Below are positions 9,592-17,233 of a stretch of 64,000 nucleotides of DNA, piece after piece. The notes under the pieces are model-generated. The model was not told the origin of the DNA. It did no database searches and was given only the letters and a program-made list of their open reading frames with translations. Position numbers and translations under genes: made by a program. Numbering within the stretch: position 1 is the stretch's first letter; the number at the start of each line of letters is the position of its first letter. Origin of the DNA: Pilosibacter fragilis (GTDB lineage: Bacteria; Bacillota; Clostridia; Lachnospirales; Lachnospiraceae); the NCBI RefSeq assembly GCF_032490495.1, contig NZ_JAVYJB010000002.1, positions 201,094-265,093 of the forward strand. The letters are read 5' to 3'.

Positions 9592-9620
9592 ACTATACCA
9601 TTTTTCTCTCTTTCTGTCCA
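9592..9620 (-). promoter_or_regulatory. Sigma-A promoter of the TPR lipoprotein gene
   Basis: On the minus strand TGGACA (9615-9620), a 17-base spacer and TATAGT (9592-9597). It is 104 bases before the start. Confidence 0.5.
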
Positions 9621-9657
9621 GATGGAAGTCAGAGGAAAACTATGGCAGAATTTCGGC

Positions 9658-9690
9658 AAAAACAGGGACCAGCCATACAGCTGATCCCTG
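9658..9690 (-). terminator. Terminator of the EF-G-like gene
   Basis: On the minus strand CAGGGATCAGC and GCTGGTCCCTG form an 11-bp stem (9663-9690) followed by TTTTT, 40 bases after the stop of the EF-G-like gene. Confidence 0.75.
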
Positions 9691-9730
9691 CAGTCATCTT
9701 TTATTCAGTTTTCACGAGGATCTTCAAAGC

Positions 9731-11830
9731 TTACGCCTCTACTTCTCCGCCTGCCGTTCTCGCTTCCACTTCCTTCTTCTGAACATCGCCAGGAGCCTGC
9801 TCATAGCGGCTGAATTCGTAGGAGAATACGCCGATACCGCCGGTCATGGAGCGGAGGTCTGTGTTGTAGCCGAACATCTCGGACATCGGAACATCAGCAA
9901 CGATCTCCTGCTTTCCACCATGGAGAGAATTCATTCCGAGAACACGTCCTCTTCTTCTGTTTAAGTCACCCATAACGTCTCCGGTAAACTTATCCGGAAC
10001 AACGACTTTTACGGAAGCGATCGGCTCTAAGAGAACCGGGTTGGCATCCATAAAGCCCTTCTTGAAGGCCAGGGTTGCAGCCATCTTGAATGCCATCTCG
10101 GAGGAGTCAACCGGATGGTAGGAGCCATCGAGGAGCGTTGCCTTGATGCCGACTACCGGATAACCGGCTAACGGACCCTTTGTACAGCATTCCTGTACGC
10201 CCTTTTCAACTGCCGGGAAGTAGTTCTTCGGAACTGCGCCGCCGAATACTTTTTCTTCAAAGATATAAGGTGTCTCGAGATCGCCGGACGGCTCGAAGGA
10301 CATCTTAACGTCACCAAACTGTCCATGTCCACCGGACTGTTTCTTATAACGGCCAGGAGCCTCCACTTTCTTGCGGATCGTCTCGCGGAACGCGAATTTC
10401 GGTTTGGAGAGTTCCACATCGACTTTATAACGGCCGAGAAGCTTGCTGACGGTAACTTCAAGCTGCTGATCGCCGATTCCGTAGAGTAAGCTCTGGCGGT
10501 TCTCGGTATCGTTCACAACGCGGAGTGTCAGGTCCTCTTCCATCATTCTTGCGAGTGCGCTGGAGATCTTGTCCTCGTCGCCCTTTGTCTTTGCGGCAAA
10601 GCGCATATATGTATACGGGGTGGAGATCTTCGGTTTGTGGTATACGATCGGAGCAGATCTTAAAGCGATCGTATCGCCTGTCTGTGTCACGGAGAGCTTC
10701 GCGACGGCACCGATATCGCCGGCCTTCAGCTCCGGAACCTCGATCACGTCCTTACCTCTTAATACATAGACTTTCGCGATCTTCTCTTCTGCGTCCTTAT
10801 TTACATTGTAGAGAGTGCTGTCCGGTTTTAATGTGCCGGTGCAGACCTTCATCAAGGAATATTTTCCGATAAACGGGTCAACGATGGTCTTGAATACTCT
10901 TGCGGAGAGGGAAACCTCATCGTTGTATTTTGCGGTAAAGTGCTCGCCGTTTGATACGTCAACGCCGACACACTCGCCCTTATCCGGTGACGGGAAGTAG
11001 CGGTCGATAGCATTTAATAATGCGTTGAAGCCCTGGCAATTGATGCCGGAACCCATCATGACCGGAACAATAGAACCGTCGCATACGTGGGTCTGTACTG
11101 CGGTGTAAATCTCATCCTGTGTAAACTCTTCGCCGGAGAAGTAACGCTCCATGTACTCTTCGCTTGTCTCAGCAACAGCTTCGATCAGGGCGTCGCGGAT
11201 AATTCCAAGGTTCTTCTTTGTGTACTCCGGGATCTCGCAGTCCTCATAGTCGGACAGGTTTGTGAAGCGGCGGCCCTGCATCTTAACTGCGTTTACGAAG
11301 CCGACGAACTTCTCGTTCTCACGGATCGGTACCTGGAACGGAGCAATCTTTCTTCCGAACTTCTTCTCAAGTTTTAAGATCAGTTCACGGAAGGACGCGT
11401 GGTCATCATCCATGTTTGTTACAAATATGATTCTCGGGAGTTTATATTCTTCACACAGATCCCATGCTTTTTCTGTACCAACTTCAATTCCTGCCTTACA
11501 GTTTACGACGATGATCGCTGCGTCAGCGGCGCTGACTGCCTCTTCCACCTCGCCTACGAAGTCGAAATAACCCGGAGTGTCAAGAAGGTTGATCTTGATC
11601 TTTCCCTCGGCACCTTCGTACTCGATCGGAACCATCGTAGTGGAGATCGAGAACTGTCTCTTAATCTCTTCTTTGTCGTAGTCACTGATCGTATTGCCGT
11701 CAGCAACTTTGCCCATTCTCTTTGTAACGCCGGTCAGATAAGCCAGTGCCTCGGCTACCGTCGTCTTACCGGCGCCGCCGTGGCCTAAAAGTACAACATT
11801 TCGGATCTGTTTTGTTCCATAAATATCCAT
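9731..11830 (-). CDS. Elongation factor G-like translational GTPase (EF-G paralogue)
   Basis: A 699-residue EF-G-family protein: G domain with P-loop GHGGAGKT (16-23) and DTPGYFDF, then domains II-V with the typical ARMMEEDLTLRV and SGGHGQFGDVK regions. The guanine-specificity motif, NKxD in EF-G, reads TNMD here. The housekeeping fusA is normally in the str operon, so this stand-alone copy is probably a paralogue of the EF-G-like group seen in Firmicutes, of unsettled function. I chose the ATG at 11830 because it follows GGGAGGGATTCAT; an in-frame ATG 13 codons upstream has a weaker context. The 431-base gap to tyrA holds only the two divergent promoters and an AT-rich stretch. Confidence 0.85.
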   Translation of the reverse strand: MDIYGTKQIRNVVLLGHGGAGKTTVAEALAYLTGVTKRMGKVADGNTISDYDKEEIKRQFSISTTMVPIEYEGAEGKIKINLLDTPGYFDFVGEVEEAVSAADAAIIVVNCKAGIEVGTEKAWDLCEEYKLPRIIFVTNMDDDHASFRELILKLEKKFGRKIAPFQVPIRENEKFVGFVNAVKMQGRRFTNLSDYEDCEIPEYTKKNLGIIRDALIEAVAETSEEYMERYFSGEEFTQDEIYTAVQTHVCDGSIVPVMMGSGINCQGFNALLNAIDRYFPSPDKGECVGVDVSNGEHFTAKYNDEVSLSARVFKTIVDPFIGKYSLMKVCTGTLKPDSTLYNVNKDAEEKIAKVYVLRGKDVIEVPELKAGDIGAVAKLSVTQTGDTIALRSAPIVYHKPKISTPYTYMRFAAKTKGDEDKISSALARMMEEDLTLRVVNDTENRQSLLYGIGDQQLEVTVSKLLGRYKVDVELSKPKFAFRETIRKKVEAPGRYKKQSGGHGQFGDVKMSFEPSGDLETPYIFEEKVFGGAVPKNYFPAVEKGVQECCTKGPLAGYPVVGIKATLLDGSYHPVDSSEMAFKMAATLAFKKGFMDANPVLLEPIASVKVVVPDKFTGDVMGDLNRRRGRVLGMNSLHGGKQEIVADVPMSEMFGYNTDLRSMTGGIGVFSYEFSRYEQAPGDVQKKEVEARTAGGEVEA

Positions 11831-11931
11831 ATGAATCCCTCCCGTATATGTTTTTTTGCCATTTTTCAAAAGACTTCCGCAAATTACGGAGTTCAGATGT
11901 TTTGGCTATACTGCTTATTGCCTATGGTCAT

Positions 11932-11960
11932 ATTTTACCAAAACTTTTCGAATTTTTCAA
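11932..11960 (-). promoter_or_regulatory. Sigma-A promoter of the EF-G-like gene
   Basis: On the minus strand TTGAAA (11955-11960), a 17-base spacer and TAAAAT (11932-11937), with a leader of about 95 bases. Confidence 0.6.
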
Positions 11961-12206
11961 GCTAAATATCGAAATTGCACAAAATATTTTCTGTCATTTT
12001 TCGATTGTGGTGGAAAATATGGGTGTTTCAAACGAAAATCTATTAAAAATTGACATCCGCATTCTATTTTTATAAATTTTTCTGGCAGACACAGATCTTT
12101 CTTCTTCTCTTTTCTCTGTTTTGTAGGCAGACATGCGACGCACACCCACAGATATGCAGATCCTGGCAATGTTTGATTTATCACTTTAAAGTATTGATTT
12201 TTCTTG

Positions 12207-12235
12207 TTGACATTCATATCCCTGTGTTATAAAAT
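12207..12235 (+). promoter_or_regulatory. Sigma-A promoter of tyrA-aroA
   Basis: A perfect TTGACA (12207-12212), a 17-base spacer and TAAAAT (12230-12235), just before the tyrA ribosome site AAAGGAGGAG. Confidence 0.7.
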
Positions 12236-12261
12236 CGAAGGGACAAAGGAGGAGCTGTACA

Positions 12262-13356
12262 ATGTCTGATTCTACATTTGGTTTTATCGGCCTTGGCCTG
12301 ATCGGCGGATCCATCGCCAGAGGCCTTCGCCGTGCGAATAAAGATATTACAATCATGGCGTACATGCGGACCCGCTCAAAGCTTGAGCAGGCAAAAGCGG
12401 ACGGGACCATCGACATGATCCTTGACGGGATCGATGAGACACTCTCCGCATGTGACGTTATTTTTCTCTGCACCCCTGTAGAATACAACGCGGTATACCT
12501 CGAAAAGGTACGCCCGTTTCTGAAACCTGGTGCGCTGATCACTGATATCGGAAGCACAAAGACAGACATCCATCAGGCGGTGGAACGTCTGGATTACGAG
12601 GATGTGTTTGTCGGCGGCCATCCGATGGCGGGTTCTGAAAAAACCGGCTATGAGAGCTCTACGGACCATCTTCTGGAGAATGCCTACTATATTATTACAC
12701 CTACAAAAAAATCCACACCGGAGCAGATCGGCAGGATCCGCCAGGTTGCCCTGGCCATCGGCGCTCTCCCCATCGTTCTCGACTACCATGAGCACGATTT
12801 TTCCGTCGCGGCCATCAGCCATCTGCCGCACCTTGTGGCATCCAGCCTCGTTAATCTTGTCCATGACAACGATTCAAAGGATGAGATCATGAAGCGGCTG
12901 GCCGCGGGAGGTTTTAAGGATATCACACGTATCGCCTCCTCCTCCCCTGTCATGTGGGAGCAGATCTGCATGACGAACACAGAAAATATTCTGGTGCTCT
13001 TAAAGCGGTATATCACTTCCCTGGAATCCATTTGCGACACGCTGGAAAACCATAACGGTGACGCGATCTACAAGATGTTCGAGGAATCAGGCAAATACCG
13101 TTCCACATTCCCGAACCGCGGACAGGGTCCCATCGAGCGGGATTACTCCTTCTGTGTGGATGTTTTGGATGAGCCGGGATCTATTTCTGTCCTCTCTGCG
13201 ATCCTTGCCGCGAAGGGAATCAGTGTTAAGAATATAGGTATCAATCACAGCCGCGAGGAAGGTGAAGGAGCACTTCGGATTTCTTTTTATAAGGAAGATA
13301 AGAAGAATGAGGCGGCGGAGCTTTTGAAAAGCCATAACTATGTGCTGACAAAGTAA
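12262..13356 (+). CDS. tyrA: Prephenate dehydrogenase with C-terminal ACT domain
   Basis: A 364-residue protein. The N-terminal NAD-binding motif is GLGLIGGSIARG (8-19). The middle carries the prephenate-dehydrogenase signatures GGHPMAGSEKTGYES and SHLPHLVASSL. Residues about 293-364 are an ACT domain (VDVLDEPGSISVLSAILA), which in this family usually senses tyrosine. It converts prephenate to 4-hydroxyphenylpyruvate. It is followed by aroA, so the pair belongs to aromatic amino acid synthesis. The start follows AAAGGAGGAGCTGTACA. Confidence 0.93.
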   Translation: MSDSTFGFIGLGLIGGSIARGLRRANKDITIMAYMRTRSKLEQAKADGTIDMILDGIDETLSACDVIFLCTPVEYNAVYLEKVRPFLKPGALITDIGSTKTDIHQAVERLDYEDVFVGGHPMAGSEKTGYESSTDHLLENAYYIITPTKKSTPEQIGRIRQVALAIGALPIVLDYHEHDFSVAAISHLPHLVASSLVNLVHDNDSKDEIMKRLAAGGFKDITRIASSSPVMWEQICMTNTENILVLLKRYITSLESICDTLENHNGDAIYKMFEESGKYRSTFPNRGQGPIERDYSFCVDVLDEPGSISVLSAILAAKGISVKNIGINHSREEGEGALRISFYKEDKKNEAAELLKSHNYVLTK

Positions 13357-13491
13357 GACTTATAGTTTCATTCAGGTATGCGCCAGCATATTCCGATACC
13401 GCATGACCGCCTGTTATACGCGGACTGCTACGTCAAAATGCATACCAGTTTTTTATCAGATCGTATTAAACGCAAATTACGAGGAATTTAT

Positions 13492-14769
13492 ATGAAATTA
13501 CATAAAGCAGACCATGTCCGGGGTGAGATCACGGTCCCGGGCGATAAATCCATCTCCCACCGCAGTGTCATGTTCGGATCCATTGCGAAGGGAACTACAG
13601 AGATCCATAACTTTCTGGAGGGCGCTGACTGCCTCTCCACCATCGGCTGTTTCCGCCGCATGGGAATCGATATCGAAAATAAAAATGGTGTTGTCACTGT
13701 CCACGGAAAGGGCATGCACGGACTGGCTGCCCCTGCCGAGACCCTGGACTGCGGCAACTCTGGAACCACCACAAGACTCATCTCCGGTATTCTCGCGCCG
13801 CAGAATTTCGACGTGACGCTGACCGGTGACGAATCCATCCAGAAACGTCCGATGAAGCGCATTATCAAGCCGTTATCCATGATGGGAGCTGATATCAAGA
13901 GTGTCCGCGGAAATGACTGTGCGCCGCTCAGGATCTGTGGAAAACCGCTTGCAGGGATCCATTACACTTCCAAAGTCGCATCTGCCCAAGTAAAATCTTC
14001 GATCCTGTTGGCCGGACTCTACGCAGACGGGCTCACAAGTATCACGGAGCCGCAGGTTTCCAGAAATCATACGGAACTGATGCTGAAGTTTTTCGGCGCA
14101 GAGCTGGAATCAAAGGGAACTACCGTTACGATCTGGCCGGCAACAGAGCTTTTTGGAAACCGGATCGATGTGCCGGGAGATATCTCCTCTTCCGTCTATT
14201 TTGTGGCAGCAGGCCTGATTCTGCCAAATTCCGAAGTTCTTATTAAGAATGTAGGCATCAACCCGACAAGAGCCGGACTCATCAAGGTCTGTGAGGCTAT
14301 GGGCGCTGATCTCACCCTGTTAAACGAGGATCACGAGAACGCAGAGCCGACAGCCGACCTTCTGGTCCGCACAAGTTCCTTAAGGGGCTGTGTCATCGAG
14401 GGCGATATCATCCCGACTCTCATCGACGAGCTTCCGACCATCGCCATGATGGCATGTTTCGCCGAGGGGACCACGGTCATCCGCGATGCCGCTGAGTTAA
14501 AAGTCAAAGAATCCAACCGTATCGCCATCATGGTCGAAAACCTGCGCGCCATGGGCGCCGATGTGGAGGAGACTGAGGATGGCATGATCATCCACGGCGG
14601 AAAACCGCTCCACGGTGCCGTCGTCGACAGTCGCAAGGATCACCGCATCGCCATGACCTTCGCCGTAGCTGCCCTCGCTGCGGACGGGGAGACTGAGATC
14701 ATTGATGCGGACTGCGTGGATATCTCTTATCCGGCTTTTTATGAGGAGTTGGAAAAACTTACAAAATAG
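13492..14769 (+). CDS. aroA: 3-phosphoshikimate 1-carboxyvinyltransferase (EPSP synthase)
   Basis: A 425-residue protein starting MKLHKADHVRGEITVPGDKS, with the family signatures PGDKSISHRSVM, LDCGNSGTTTRLISG and the C-terminal DSRKDHRIAM. It transfers enolpyruvate from PEP to shikimate-3-phosphate. The ATG at 13492 is preferred over an upstream in-frame ATG at 13378 because it follows GAGGAATTTAT and matches the family N-terminus. It lies 135 bases after tyrA and ends at a strong terminator. Confidence 0.95.
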   Translation: MKLHKADHVRGEITVPGDKSISHRSVMFGSIAKGTTEIHNFLEGADCLSTIGCFRRMGIDIENKNGVVTVHGKGMHGLAAPAETLDCGNSGTTTRLISGILAPQNFDVTLTGDESIQKRPMKRIIKPLSMMGADIKSVRGNDCAPLRICGKPLAGIHYTSKVASAQVKSSILLAGLYADGLTSITEPQVSRNHTELMLKFFGAELESKGTTVTIWPATELFGNRIDVPGDISSSVYFVAAGLILPNSEVLIKNVGINPTRAGLIKVCEAMGADLTLLNEDHENAEPTADLLVRTSSLRGCVIEGDIIPTLIDELPTIAMMACFAEGTTVIRDAAELKVKESNRIAIMVENLRAMGADVEETEDGMIIHGGKPLHGAVVDSRKDHRIAMTFAVAALAADGETEIIDADCVDISYPAFYEELEKLTK

Positions 14770-14774
14770 TAAAA

Positions 14775-14825
14775 AGACCCGAATCCATCTGGTACTTCTC
14801 CAGAGATGGATTCGGGTTCTTTTTA
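14775..14825 (+). terminator. Terminator of tyrA-aroA
   Basis: ACCCGAATCCATCT (14777-14790) pairs with AGATGGATTCGGGT (14804-14817), followed by a T run. Confidence 0.9.
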
Positions 14826-14879
14826 TAAAAACGCAAAAAGCCGTCCATTCCAAACAGTTTTCATCTTCACACAGAACAA

Positions 14880-14907
14880 CAAAAAAACCCTTGATTCACA
14901 AGGGTTT
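14880..14907 (-). terminator. Terminator of the tRNA operon
   Basis: On the minus strand AACCCTTG-TGAAT-CAAGGGTT followed by T7, about 10 bases after the tRNA-Thr 3' end. Confidence 0.85.
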
Positions 14908-14915
14908 CATCAGTA

Positions 14916-14988
<73 letters not shown>

Positions 14989-15025
14989 ACCTTTAAAAAA
15001 TGCTGCTGCATAACGCAACAGCAAG

Positions 15026-15097
15026 TGACCTGTCCGGGAATCGAACCCGGGTTTACGCCGTGAGAGGGCGTCGTCTTGACCGCTTGACCAACAGGCC
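15026..15097 (-). tRNA. tRNA-Glu (anticodon CTC)
   Basis: A cloverleaf with acceptor GGCCTGT/ACAGGTC, anticodon stem ACGCC/GGCGT around loop CTCTCAC, and T-loop GTTCGATTC. The anticodon CTC reads GAG. CCA is not encoded. Confidence 0.93.
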
Positions 15098-15113
15098 TTA
15101 GTATTTAAGTAAG

Positions 15114-15187
15114 TCGAGGCGACAAGATTCGAACTTGCGACCTCTGCGTCCCGAACGCAGCGCTCTACCAAACTGAGCCACGCCTCG
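15114..15187 (-). tRNA. tRNA-Pro (anticodon CGG)
   Basis: A cloverleaf with acceptor CGAGGCG/CGCCTCG, anticodon stem CTGCG/CGCAG around loop TTCGGGA, and a T-arm with TTCGAAT. The anticodon CGG reads CCG. It is the first gene of the operon. All three isoacceptors have C at the wobble position and so are the G-ending, accessory species of their families. Confidence 0.94.
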
Positions 15188-15204
15188 TCTCGATTACGTA
15201 CGTA

Positions 15205-15233
15205 AGTATAATATAGATTTGCGGAAATGTCAA
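15205..15233 (-). promoter_or_regulatory. Strong promoter of the tRNA operon
   Basis: On the minus strand a perfect TTGACA (15228-15233), a 17-base spacer and TATACT (15205-15210), 18 bases before tRNA-Pro. Confidence 0.85.
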
Positions 15234-15635
15234 CAGCTTTTTTTGATTTTTTTCTATTTTTTGCATTTTATCTACATTATCTACATTTTCTACTCTTCTT
15301 CCCATTTTTAATCCGTCACACATGCCTGACGGATCAAATTTTTGAAAAGAAATTAACAGAAAAGTTTTCTTTTTAAACAGAATAGTGTTATAATATCCGA
15401 AAGAGAACTCATCGCATCTGCTTATCTCACTCATGAGGTCCCACTTCTTTAAACGCCGGATCATAACAGCCTTTCCGAGCGGGAATATCATCTCCATCTG
15501 GGAGAAGCACTCTGCGAAGATATGCTGTGATCCTGAAAAGAATTTGTCAGCCTGTACTGACCGTGTTCACACATCAGAGTTCATGTGCGTTCAACTTAAA
15601 TTTTCCGTAATTTTATATCCAGAGGGGGCGTTTTT
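15234..15635. other. Intergenic region between the tRNA operon and a small membrane-protein gene
   Basis: About 400 bases with no convincing gene. It holds a T-rich tract (15237-15300), a small hairpin ATCCGTCA/TGACGGAT (15311-15334) and an extended -10 element TGTTATAAT (15386-15394, plus strand) that may start the transcript of the 83-residue membrane protein with a leader of about 240 bases. Confidence 0.4.
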
Positions 15636-15887
15636 ATGAAAGCAATCAGAATCCTTCTTTCCATTGCCATGCTGATCGCTGCCGGTCTCGGCGCTTTCAA
15701 TGTAATTCCGTTGCGAACTGCGTACTTCACACTGATCATTCTTGTGGCGATCACTGTGAGTATCCGGATCATCCACCGGATCGCCGGCAACGGCGCCCCA
15801 AATACCATCATCCGGATCATCAGCGAGATCATCGCGTCCCTCTGTATCCTCGGCTTCGCATTCTTTACTTACCGCACGATCGGATAG
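15636..15887 (+). CDS. Small membrane protein, function unknown
   Basis: An 83-residue, very hydrophobic protein with two or three predicted membrane helices: residues about 4-22, 29-45 and 60-78. The start follows AGAGGGGGCGTTTTT, a good ribosome site, and the gene ends at a hairpin (15901-15938). I do not recognise the family and see no catalytic motif. Confidence 0.6.
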   Translation: MKAIRILLSIAMLIAAGLGAFNVIPLRTAYFTLIILVAITVSIRIIHRIAGNGAPNTIIRIISEIIASLCILGFAFFTYRTIG

Positions 15888-15900
15888 ATTTACGAGATAT

Positions 15901-15945
15901 AATCGCAGGCTGGAAAATCAAAATCCATGCCTGCGATTGTTCTAT
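15901..15945 (+). terminator. Terminator-like hairpin after the 83-aa gene
   Basis: AATCGCAGGC (15901-15910) pairs perfectly with GCCTGCGATT (15929-15938); the following tract GTTCTATAT is only partly T-rich. Confidence 0.55.
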
Positions 15946-16082
15946 ATAAGATCACTTTTTCCTATATCTAACATTATATCCATTAATCCTTTTAAAATGC
16001 GCCCTTCGCATCTGATGAAAAAAATTTATCCCATCTACACAAATGTTTTTCGCTCTTTCTAAAACATATCTTACTGCAATAG

Positions 16083-16113
16083 AAAATCGTCCTCTGCTTT
16101 TATAGCAGGGACG
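16083..16113 (-). terminator. Terminator of the 103-aa gene
   Basis: On the minus strand CGTCCCTGC and GCAGAGGACG pair with one bulged A, followed by ATTTTCT. Confidence 0.55.
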
Positions 16114-16121
16114 CTTTTCTA

Positions 16122-16433
16122 TTACCAGTCATCTATTTTTCTAGCGAGTCCTGTTGGTATGAACCACCACATAACTAATAAAATTATCAGTATTACATCC
16201 ACTACCTTCCCTAAAAATTGCAAAGGAATCATAGCAAATCCTATAATAGGTAACGTTAATACCTGGATTATATATTGTACTAATTCCCCCAATGAGAAAG
16301 AGCCAAAAAACTTCGGCGGCGGATCGTCATAAGGGAATTTTTCACGAAAATCATAAGGATAGAGTAAATGTTTTATATACAATACAACTGCGGTAATTAT
16401 AACACATTCCGGGTAAAACTTTATATATTTCAA
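16122..16433 (-). CDS. Small hypothetical membrane protein (AT-rich)
   Basis: A 103-residue protein with hydrophobic segments at about 8-24, 52-72 and 76-95, and a soluble Pro/Asp-rich loop (YPYDFREKFPYDDPPPKF). Its codons are markedly AT-rich compared with csoR and copA next to it, which suggests relatively recent acquisition. There is no clear Shine-Dalgarno sequence before the ATG, so translation is plausible but unproven. I do not recognise a family. Confidence 0.45.
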   Translation of the reverse strand: MKYIKFYPECVIITAVVLYIKHLLYPYDFREKFPYDDPPPKFFGSFSLGELVQYIIQVLTLPIIGFAMIPLQFLGKVVDVILIILLVMWWFIPTGLARKIDDW

Positions 16434-16455
16434 ATTTCACTGTTACCTCCCATCT

Positions 16456-16878
16456 CTACATCATCTTCTTGATCGTCTCGCAGAGTTCCGCTACAGCGGT
16501 CTCCTCGTTTCCGTTCTTGATATCTTCCACCACGCAGGTTTTGATGTGGTTGGATAAGAGAACTTTGCAGAAGCCGTTTAAGGCAGACTGGACGGCAGAT
16601 ACCTGAACCAGGATATCCGGGCAGTAGCGTTCGTCCTGAACCATAGCTTTGATGCCGCGGACCTGCCCCTCAATGCGGTTTAAGCGTGTCAGAAGATCTT
16701 TCTCTTCCTTTTCTGTTCTATGTTTGTGGCGGCAGTGGCAGACAGCGTCATCGGACGGTGTTTCTGTTTCGGCAGTCACCGTATTTGCTGTTGCTTCTGC
16801 TCCTGTTACCCCTGTTGTCTCCATATTTACATTTACTGTCTCCGCTTCTCCGGCACAGCAACATGATTTTTTCTCCAT
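16456..16878 (-). CDS. csoR: CsoR-family copper-sensing repressor with Cys/His-rich N-terminal extension
   Basis: A 140-residue protein whose residues 55-140 are a CsoR/FrmR four-helix domain (RLNRIEGQVRGIKAMV). The copper ligands are present with canonical spacing: Cys86, His111 and Cys115 (25 and 4 apart, as in mycobacterial CsoR). Residues 1-54 are unusual: CCC at 6-8, a Thr/Ala/Glu linker, then CHCRHKH at 47-53. The ATG at 16878 is chosen because GGGAGG lies 6 bases upstream. It is 148 bases downstream of copA on the same strand; the copA promoter carries a CsoR-type operator, so it should repress copA until Cu(I) is bound. Confidence 0.88.
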   Translation of the reverse strand: MEKKSCCCAGEAETVNVNMETTGVTGAEATANTVTAETETPSDDAVCHCRHKHRTEKEEKDLLTRLNRIEGQVRGIKAMVQDERYCPDILVQVSAVQSALNGFCKVLLSNHIKTCVVEDIKNGNEETAVAELCETIKKMM

Positions 16879-17026
16879 GCACAACCTCCCCAATCTTACG
16901 TTCCTACGATATCATGTTTTCTTCTCTGATCTGCCTCACAGGCATTTGCCTATATAGCAGGAAAGCCACCCCAGGAATCTTTCATCCCGGGGCAGCTGAT
17001 ATTCAATCATTTTTTGCAGTCAACTC

Positions 17027-17233
17027 TCAACCGATCACCTTGTAATCCTTATCCTCGATGGCTTTTTTAAGCACTTCGGTCGGAACATCTTTTGTGAGTG
17101 TCACCGTTGCGGTTCCTTTTACGTGATCTGCCTCTGCAACGGATACGCCGTCAATGGCCTCAAGTGCTTTTTTTACAGCTGCCTCGCAGTGCGGACACAT
17201 CATACCTTCAACTTTTAATGTCTTTTCCATCAT
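17027..17233 (-). CDS. copZ: CopZ-like copper chaperone, possible independent product from an internal start in copA
   Basis: Inside the copA frame, codons 775-776 are ATG ATG and are preceded by a consensus ribosome site, AAAGGAGAGTAAC. Translation from here gives a free 68-residue HMA protein beginning MMEKTLKVEGMMCPHC, the normal length and sequence type of a CopZ chaperone that hands Cu(I) to CopA. Seen: no stop codon separates it from CopA, and a strong internal ribosome site. Inferred: the cell may make both a CopA-CopZ fusion and free CopZ from one frame. Confidence 0.6.
   Translation of the reverse strand: MMEKTLKVEGMMCPHCEAAVKKALEAIDGVSVAEADHVKGTATVTLTKDVPTEVLKKAIEDKDYKVIG

Noticed and set aside
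15433..15639. 68-codon frame overlapping the start of the 83-residue membrane protein by four bases (ATGA).
   Set aside because: No ribosome site before its ATG, and the product looks random (many Cys, Ser and Arg, no fold pattern). The stop/start overlap is probably chance.
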